A stretch of 64,000 nt of DNA from Lichenibacterium minor. Lineage in GTDB: Bacteria; Pseudomonadota; Alphaproteobacteria; Rhizobiales; Beijerinckiaceae. The translations under genes were made by a program, and so were the position numbers. Every line of letters starts with the position of its first letter. Positions within the stretch are counted from its first letter, which is position 1. A model generated the notes under the pieces. It saw only the letters and a list, made by a program, of their open reading frames with translations, searched no databases and had not been told where the DNA came from. The stretch covers positions 372,001 to 436,000 of the forward strand of contig NZ_QYBB01000001.1 of NCBI RefSeq assembly GCF_004137685.1. The letters are read 5' to 3'. This document shows positions 58,393-64,000 of the stretch, piece after piece.

Positions 58393-60252
58393 TCACAAGT
58401 CGACCCGCATCCCGATCTCCACGGCGCGCGCCGGCGGCAGGCCGAAGTAATCCGAGGCGCCGACGGCGTTGTGGCTGAGGAAGGCGAAGAGGCGTTCCCG
58501 CCAGGGCGCGAGGCCGCGCCGCTGTCCCGGCACCGACATGGCGCGCCCGACGAAGAAGGACGTGTCGTCGAGGTCGATCGCGAAGCGGGCGCTGTCCGCC
58601 GTCAGCGCCTTCGGCACGTCGGGCCGCTCGGCGAAGCCGAAGTGCAGGAACACGCGGGCGATGTTCTGCTCCATCGGCTCGACCACCATGCGGCGCTCGG
58701 GCCGCACGGTGGGGGTCGGCTCCGTCACCACGGTCAACAGCACGACGCGCTCGTGCAGCACCTTGTTGTGGCGGATGTTCTCGGCCAGCGCGGCGGGGAT
58801 CGTGCCCCGCGGCGAGGCCAGGAACACGCCCGTGCCTTTCACGCGGTGAAGGCTCGGCGCGCCGTCGCGCACGAACTCGTCGATGGCCGCGTTCTCCTCG
58901 TCGATCCGCTCGACCACGAGGGAGCGCCCGCGGTGCCACGTCGACATCACGGTGAACACCAGCGCGCCGACGAGGAGCGGGAACCAGCCGCCGTCCGCCA
59001 CCTTGAGGGCATTGGCGGCGAAGAAGGCGACATCCACGGCCCCGAGGGTGCCCATGACGGCGACGGTGAGCGGCAGGCCCCATCCCCACCGGCGGCGGGC
59101 CACCACGGCGAGCAGCAGCGTCGTCACCACCATGGTGCCCGACACCGCGATGCCGTAGGCGGACGCGAGGCGCTCCGACGAGCCGAAGCCGAAGACGAGC
59201 CCGATGACGGCGACCATCAGGATCCAGTTGACCTGCGGGACGTAGACCTGCCCCATCGCCTCGTCGGACGTTTGCCGCACGTCGAGCCTCGGCATCAGGC
59301 TCACCTGGATGGCCTGCTGGGCCAGCGAGAAGGCGCCGGAGATCACCGCCTGCGAGGCGATCACGGTGGCGAGCGCCGCCAGGGCCACGACGGGGTAGAT
59401 CGCCCACCCGGGGAACATGCGGTAGAACGGGTTGTGCAGCGCATCGGCATCGACCAGCACGTTGGCGCCCTGCCCCAGGTAGTTCAGCGCCAGCGCGGGC
59501 AGCACCATCGCGCTCCAGGACAGGCGGATCGGCCCGCGCCCGAAGTGGCCCATGTCGGCGTAGAGCGCTTCGGCGCCCGTCACGGACAGAAAGGCCGAGC
59601 CGAGGACCACCAAGGACACGGTGCCGTGGGTGGCCAGGAACGCCACCGCGTGGCGCGGGTCGAGGGCCGCCAGCACGGCCGGATAGGCGAGGATGCGCGC
59701 GACGCCCGTCGCGGCGAGCAGCGTGAACCAGACCACCATGACGGGGCCGAACAGGAACCCGATCTTGGCGCTGCCGCGCGACTGCACGGCGAACAGCGCC
59801 ACGAGCACCGCCACGGTGATGGGCACGATGTAGGGGTGGAAGACCGGCGTCGCGGTGTCGAGCCCCTCGACGGCGGACAGCACCGAGATGGCGGGGGTGA
59901 TCATGCCGTCGCCGAAGAACAGCGAGGCGCCGACCAAGCCGGCGACGAGCAGGGCGTAGGACAGGCGCGGGCCGGGCTCGGCGTCGCGCGCGAGGCCCAG
60001 GAGGGCGACGATTCCGCCTTCGCCGTCGTTGTCGGCCCGCATGACGAGGACGACGTATTTCAGCGTCACCACGACCGCGAGGGTCCACAGGATCAGGGAC
60101 AGGAGGTCGGTGACGGTGGCGGGGTCCGCCCCCCTGCCCGCGGCCCCGAGGCATTCGCGGAAGGTGTAGATCGGGCTGGTGCCGATGTCGCCGAAGACGA
60201 TGCCGAGCGACCCGACGATTCCGGCGGCTGAGAACTTCGGAGCTTCGGCCAT
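58393..60252 (-). CDS. kup: Low-affinity potassium transporter Kup
   Basis: 619 residues, about twelve helices followed by a cytoplasmic domain (about 450-619). GIVFGDIGTSPIYTFREC and FFGDGMITPAISVLSAVEGL are the family signatures. Proton-coupled K+ uptake at the inner membrane. ATG 60252 fits the family start; the frame runs on upstream as shadow. Confidence 0.96.
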   Translation of the reverse strand: MAEAPKFSAAGIVGSLGIVFGDIGTSPIYTFRECLGAAGRGADPATVTDLLSLILWTLAVVVTLKYVVLVMRADNDGEGGIVALLGLARDAEPGPRLSYALLVAGLVGASLFFGDGMITPAISVLSAVEGLDTATPVFHPYIVPITVAVLVALFAVQSRGSAKIGFLFGPVMVVWFTLLAATGVARILAYPAVLAALDPRHAVAFLATHGTVSLVVLGSAFLSVTGAEALYADMGHFGRGPIRLSWSAMVLPALALNYLGQGANVLVDADALHNPFYRMFPGWAIYPVVALAALATVIASQAVISGAFSLAQQAIQVSLMPRLDVRQTSDEAMGQVYVPQVNWILMVAVIGLVFGFGSSERLASAYGIAVSGTMVVTTLLLAVVARRRWGWGLPLTVAVMGTLGAVDVAFFAANALKVADGGWFPLLVGALVFTVMSTWHRGRSLVVERIDEENAAIDEFVRDGAPSLHRVKGTGVFLASPRGTIPAALAENIRHNKVLHERVVLLTVVTEPTPTVRPERRMVVEPMEQNIARVFLHFGFAERPDVPKALTADSARFAIDLDDTSFFVGRAMSVPGQRRGLAPWRERLFAFLSHNAVGASDYFGLPPARAVEIGMRVDL

Positions 60253-60341
60253 CCACCCTGGTTTTCTGTTCTGGCACCGGTGTCCGAAGGCCGTCGGCCT
60301 CCGGAAGGGTTCGGGGCCGAGCCCCGGGGGCGACGTCCGCG

Positions 60342-60367
60342 CCGGTGCGCTGCGGGCAGCGCACCGG
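60342..60367. terminator. Hairpin between icd and kup
   Basis: Perfect 11-bp stem CCGGTGCGCTG / CAGCGCACCGG with loop CGGG, 22 bases after the icd stop on the minus strand. No T tract follows, so terminator function is a guess. Confidence 0.5.
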
Positions 60368-60389
60368 AACAAGGCTCGCCGAGCGCCCG

Positions 60390-61601
60390 TCAGGCCATCG
60401 CGGCGCGCAGGTTGGCGTCGACCTTGTCGAGGAAGCCCGTGGTCGACAGCCAGGTCTGGTCGGGCCCGACGAGCAGCGCCAAGTCCTTGGTCATGGCGCC
60501 GCCCTCGACGGTGGCGACGCACACCTTCTCCAGCGTCTTGGCGAAGCGGCCGAGCGCGTCGTTGCCGTCGAGCTTGGCGCGGTGGGCGAGGCCCTGCGTC
60601 CAGGCGAAGATCGAGGCGATCGAGTTGGTGCTCGTTTCCTTGCCCTTCTGGTGCTCGCGGTAGTGGCGCGTCACCGTGCCATGCGCCGCCTCGGCTTCCA
60701 CGGTCTGGCCGTCCGGGGTCATCAGCACGGAGGTCATCAGCCCCAGCGAACCGAAGCCCTGCGCCACCGTGTCGGACTGCACGTCGCCGTCGTAGTTCTT
60801 ACAGGCCCAGACGTAGCCGCCCGACCACTTCATCGCCGACGCCACCATGTCGTCGATGAGGCGGTGCTCGTAGGTGATGCCGGCCGCCTTGAAGCGGTCC
60901 TTGAAGTCGGCGTCGTAGATCTCCTGGAAGATGTCCTTGAAGCGCCCGTCGTATTTCTTCAGAATGGTGTTCTTGGTCGACAGGTAGACGGGAAACTTGC
61001 GCAGCAGGCCGTAGTTCAGCGAGGCCCGGGCGAAGTCGCGGATCGAGTCCTCGAGGTTGTACATCGCCATGGCGACGCCGGCGCCGGGGAACTTGAACAC
61101 TTCCTTCTCGATGACGGTGCCGTCGTCGCCCTCGAACTTGATCGTCATGCGGCCCTTGCCGGGCACGACGAAATCGGTGGCGCGATACTGGTCGCCGTAG
61201 GCGTGGCGGCCGATGACGATCGGCTGCGTCCAGCCCGGGACGAGACGGGGCACGTTCTGGCAGATGATCGGCTCGCGGAAGATCACGCCGCCCAGGATGT
61301 TGCGGATCGTGCCGTTGGGCGAGCGCCACATCTCCTTGAGGTTGAACTCCTGCACGCGCGCCTCGTCGGGCGTGATGGTGGCGCATTTCACGCCGACCCC
61401 GTGCTGCTTGATGGCGTTGGCGGCGTCGACCGTCACCTGGTCGTTCGTGGCGTCGCGGTTCTCCACCGACAGGTCGTAATAGTGGAGGTCGACGTCGAGG
61501 TAAGGGTGGATCAGCTTGTCGCGGATGTAGTGCCAGATGATTCGGGTCATCTCGTCGCCGTCGAGTTCGACGACAGGGTTCGCGACCTTGATCTTGTCCA
61601 T
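60390..61601 (-). CDS. icd: NADP-dependent isocitrate dehydrogenase
   Basis: 403 residues, the dimeric eukaryote-like type II enzyme common in alphaproteobacteria. [23 protein letters not shown] start, [12 protein letters not shown], and the C-terminal [14 protein letters not shown] that binds NADP. Oxidises isocitrate to 2-oxoglutarate. Confidence 0.97.
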   Translation of the reverse strand: MDKIKVANPVVELDGDEMTRIIWHYIRDKLIHPYLDVDLHYYDLSVENRDATNDQVTVDAANAIKQHGVGVKCATITPDEARVQEFNLKEMWRSPNGTIRNILGGVIFREPIICQNVPRLVPGWTQPIVIGRHAYGDQYRATDFVVPGKGRMTIKFEGDDGTVIEKEVFKFPGAGVAMAMYNLEDSIRDFARASLNYGLLRKFPVYLSTKNTILKKYDGRFKDIFQEIYDADFKDRFKAAGITYEHRLIDDMVASAMKWSGGYVWACKNYDGDVQSDTVAQGFGSLGLMTSVLMTPDGQTVEAEAAHGTVTRHYREHQKGKETSTNSIASIFAWTQGLAHRAKLDGNDALGRFAKTLEKVCVATVEGGAMTKDLALLVGPDQTWLSTTGFLDKVDANLRAAMA

Positions 61602-61863
61602 GCTGACCGTTCCCTCGGGCTGGCGCGCCCGTCCCTGGCGTGGTCGGCCGCGCTGCGCCGGGCGCGGCTTCGAGTCCCGCTGCCGCTATAAAGCGAAACC
61701 GGCGGGTTGGGAAACGGCGAACCGCGTCGGCGAAGCGGGGCCTGGTCCCGGGTGCGGCGCCACGCTGGATTGAGCGTCGGGCCGGCCCGCACCGGCGCCG
61801 CCGAGCCCCGACGCATCGCGGGCGACGTCATCGCGACGACGGTCCTGCGAACCCGACCCGGGG

Positions 61864-62343
61864 TCACCCGTCGAGACGCTTCTCCAGGACGGCGAGGGTG
61901 GGCTCCGGATAGCCCGCATGGACGTCGCGGGCGATCTCGCGGAAGCCCAGCGAAGCGAATAGGGCGAGGTTGCCCGCGAGCTGGAGGCGGACGCGGACGT
62001 GGAGCCGCGGCAGCGAGCGTCGGCGCGCTTCGCGCTCCGCTTCCGCCACCAGGGCGCGGGCGAAGCCCCTGCCCCGCGCCGCCGGATCCACGGCGAGCCG
62101 GCCGCAATACAGGCCGCCGTCGCGCTCGGCCCACAGCAGCAGGGCGAGCAGCCGATCCCCCGCGGCGATGCCGACCCCCCCGCCGGCGGCGATCCACGCG
62201 CGCAGGCTGTCCCCGGTCTCGCGCAGCGCGGACGAGGGCGGGTCGGTGACGACGTCCTGCGCCGAGAAGGCGGACCGGACGAGGGCGGCACAGGCTTCGG
62301 CGTCGTCCGGGCGGAGCGTGCGGAGGGTCGGGTCGGCGGTCAT
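61864..62343 (-). CDS. GNAT family N-acetyltransferase
   Basis: 159 residues. The acetyl-CoA loop is AVDPAARGRGFARALV, then LVAEAEREARRRSLPRLHVRV and FASLGFREI. Substrate unknown; cytoplasmic. The upstream stretch to 62476 is the divergent promoter region with the next gene. Confidence 0.88.
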   Translation of the reverse strand: MTADPTLRTLRPDDAEACAALVRSAFSAQDVVTDPPSSALRETGDSLRAWIAAGGGVGIAAGDRLLALLLWAERDGGLYCGRLAVDPAARGRGFARALVAEAEREARRRSLPRLHVRVRLQLAGNLALFASLGFREIARDVHAGYPEPTLAVLEKRLDG

Positions 62344-62476
62344 GCGGCGTCCTTTCGCATGAGCCGCACCGTGCCGCCAGCACCGCCAGCGTTCGCGCGG
62401 CCCTGCGGCGGCGGCGGGGCCCCGGTGGAACCGCGGGCCGCGTCGGGGCGTCGACGGGCATCGGGAGCACGACGCC

Positions 62477-62914
62477 ATGGCGAAACGCGACGGGGCGCCT
62501 TCGAAACCCCGGACAGGCCCGCCCGTCACGCCGGACGGCCGCTATTTCACGGTGCGGGGCCGGCTCTGGCGCTGCAGCGACCCCGGATTGCCGCCGGCCG
62601 AGCGCGCGACCCTGGTGCGCGAGCTGATGGGGGCCCGCCGGGCCGTGGGGGCGGCGAAGCGCGCCGCCGACCGCCCCGCCGAGGCCGAAGCGCATGCCGC
62701 CGTGGACCGCGCCAAGCGCGGGCTGGGCGAGCGCGGCCCGGTCTGGTGGGACGACGGCGCCCCCGACCTGAACCGGCACATGGCGCGCAACACCCCCTAT
62801 GCCGGGTGGTTCACCACGCTCGCTTCAGAACCGCGCAGCGGCGTCGACGGACCGAACGAATCCGGAGCGGGCGCCGTTGCCCAGGGTGGACCCGTTTCGG
62901 GGCCCGGCGAGTGA
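62477..62914 (+). CDS. Conserved hypothetical protein (often labelled biopolymer transporter Tol)
   Basis: 145 residues, soluble. TPDGRYFTVRGRLWRCSDPGL, ERGPVWWDDGAPDLNRHMARNTPYAGWF are the conserved blocks of this alphaproteobacterial family; its Tol label has no functional basis that I know. The last 30 residues are Gly/Ser-rich and probably not conserved. Seven bases before the DUF2252 gene. Confidence 0.8.
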   Translation: MAKRDGAPSKPRTGPPVTPDGRYFTVRGRLWRCSDPGLPPAERATLVRELMGARRAVGAAKRAADRPAEAEAHAAVDRAKRGLGERGPVWWDDGAPDLNRHMARNTPYAGWFTTLASEPRSGVDGPNESGAGAVAQGGPVSGPGE

Positions 62915-62921
62915 GCGTTCC

Positions 62922-64000
62922 ATGCCGACCGACAGACGAGACCCGACGCGCTTCCCCAGCCTCGACGAGCGTGCCGGCGTCCTGGAGCGCAAGCGCACGC
63001 TGAAGATGGCGCGCTCGGCCCACGCCTATGTGCGCGGCTCGACGGCGCAGTTCTACGCCTGGCTCGGCGACGTCGATGCCGGCCTGGTGCCGGCGGCGCC
63101 GCCCGTGTGGATCTGCGGCGACTGCCACCTCGGCAACCTCGGCCCGCTCGCCGACGCGGCCGGCAAGGTCCGCATCCGCATCCGCGACCTCGACCAGACG
63201 GTGCTGGGCAACCCGGCCCACGACGTGATCCGGCTCGGCCTGTCGCTGTCGACGGCCGCGCGGGGTTCCGACCTGCCCGGCGTCACCACAGCCCACATGC
63301 TGGAGGAGATGGTCCACGGCTACCGCGACGCGCTGCTCGGCCACGACGAGAGCCTGTCGGAGGCCCATGCGGGGCGGGCCGTGCGGGCCGTGCTGCGGCG
63401 GGCGACGCACCGGCGCTGGGAACACCTCGCGCAGGAGCGGCTGGAGCGGATCGAGCCCACCATCCCGCTCGGCAAGCGGTTCTGGCCCCTGTCCGAGGCG
63501 GAGCGCTCCGCGATCGCGGCGCTGGTGTCGTCGGAGGCCGCCCTGGAACTCGTCGGCGCGCTGCACGGCCGCGGGCGCCACCACGCCGTGACGGTGCTGG
63601 ACGCCGCCTATTGGATGAAGGGCTGCTCGTCGCTGGGCACTCTGCGCTACGCCGTGCTGCTGCGCATCGGTTCCGGCAAGGCGAAGCCGAGCTATTGCCT
63701 GATCGACGTCAAGGAAGCGGTGGCCAGCGTCGCCCCCGCGACCCCGGACGCCCCGGCGGCCGATCCCGCGGACCGCGTGGTGCAGGGCGCCCGCGCGCTG
63801 TCGCCCTGCCTGGGCGACCGCATGCTGCCGGCGCGCCTGCTCGGCCGCCCCGTGGTGCTGCGGGAACTGATGCCGCAGGACCTGAAGCTCGAGATCGACG
63901 ACCTCACCCGCGACGAGGCGGTGGGTGCCGCGCGCTTCCTCGCCGCCGTGGTGGGCCACGCGCATGCCCGGCAGATGGAGCCCGCCGACCGCCGGGCCTG
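62922..64000 (+). CDS. DUF2252 domain protein (partial, runs off the window)
   Basis: First 359 residues. The conserved blocks VWICGDCHLGNLGPL, RIRDLDQTVLGNPAHDVIRLGLS and RELMPQDLKLEID mark DUF2252, a family with a kinase/phosphotransferase-like fold (HxDxxxxN-type site). Function unknown. Co-directional with the small gene before it. Confidence 0.85.
   Translation, partial: MPTDRRDPTRFPSLDERAGVLERKRTLKMARSAHAYVRGSTAQFYAWLGDVDAGLVPAAPPVWICGDCHLGNLGPLADAAGKVRIRIRDLDQTVLGNPAHDVIRLGLSLSTAARGSDLPGVTTAHMLEEMVHGYRDALLGHDESLSEAHAGRAVRAVLRRATHRRWEHLAQERLERIEPTIPLGKRFWPLSEAERSAIAALVSSEAALELVGALHGRGRHHAVTVLDAAYWMKGCSSLGTLRYAVLLRIGSGKAKPSYCLIDVKEAVASVAPATPDAPAADPADRVVQGARALSPCLGDRMLPARLLGRPVVLRELMPQDLKLEIDDLTRDEAVGAARFLAAVVGHAHARQMEPADRRA

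Overview
The window is a chromosomal stretch of a very GC-rich alphaproteobacterium. I see no insertion sequence, integrase, phage gene, CRISPR array, rRNA or tRNA. The gene set (phoR-pstSCAB-phoU-phoB order, Cpa/Tad pilus genes with alphaproteobacterial names, lspA-ileS pair, OprB-type porin, TonB-ExbBD with PepSY/DUF3325 proteins, a perfect CtrA-type box) points to Hyphomicrobiales, probably near Methylobacteriaceae/Beijerinckiaceae; this placement is inference from gene content and base composition.

Layout. 1-8.5 kb: a RecD-like helicase (partial), an M3 peptidase, inorganic pyrophosphatase with a CYTH-CHAD polyphosphate-type protein, an OprB porin, a split chromate transporter and a Popeye-like cNMP-binding membrane protein. 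8.5-15.4 kb: a xylose-dehydrogenase-like SDR, then a TonB energising operon (small membrane protein, PepSY protein, DUF3325-like protein with an unknown extension, ExbB, ExbD, TonB) without its own receptor, then msrB. 15.5-28.1 kb: a secreted protein, lspA-ileS, an orphan TAXI-type binding protein, typA with a clear terminator, an amidohydrolase, a Lys/Glu/His-rich protein and argG. 28.3-31.6 kb: rmlC-rmlB-rmlD-recX, with no rmlA. 31.7-38.5 kb: the phosphate regulon, with Pho boxes before phoR and pstS.

38.7-58.3 kb is a Tad/Cpa type IVb pilus region broken into blocks: a variant Flp pilin and tadD on the plus strand, fumC, tadC-tadB-cpaF on the minus strand, then 5.6 kb of unrelated genes, then cpaE-cpaD-cpaC-cpaB, cpaA and the main Flp pilin, followed by a plus-strand pair (secretin N-domain-like protein and a GT87 glycosyltransferase). 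TadE/F/G are not in the window. 58.4-64 kb: kup, icd, a GNAT acetyltransferase, a conserved small protein and a partial DUF2252 protein.

The most striking object is inside the 5.6 kb interruption: one 624-residue reading frame joins a PuhE-like photosynthetic complex assembly membrane protein to a complete COG0523 (CobW-type) metal-chaperone GTPase. A perfect TGT-N12-ACA palindrome, the form of a PpsR/CrtJ operator, lies in its upstream gap. No other photosynthesis gene is in the window. The same interruption carries a MocR-type regulator divergent from an EamA exporter, with a near-perfect 26-bp palindrome between them.
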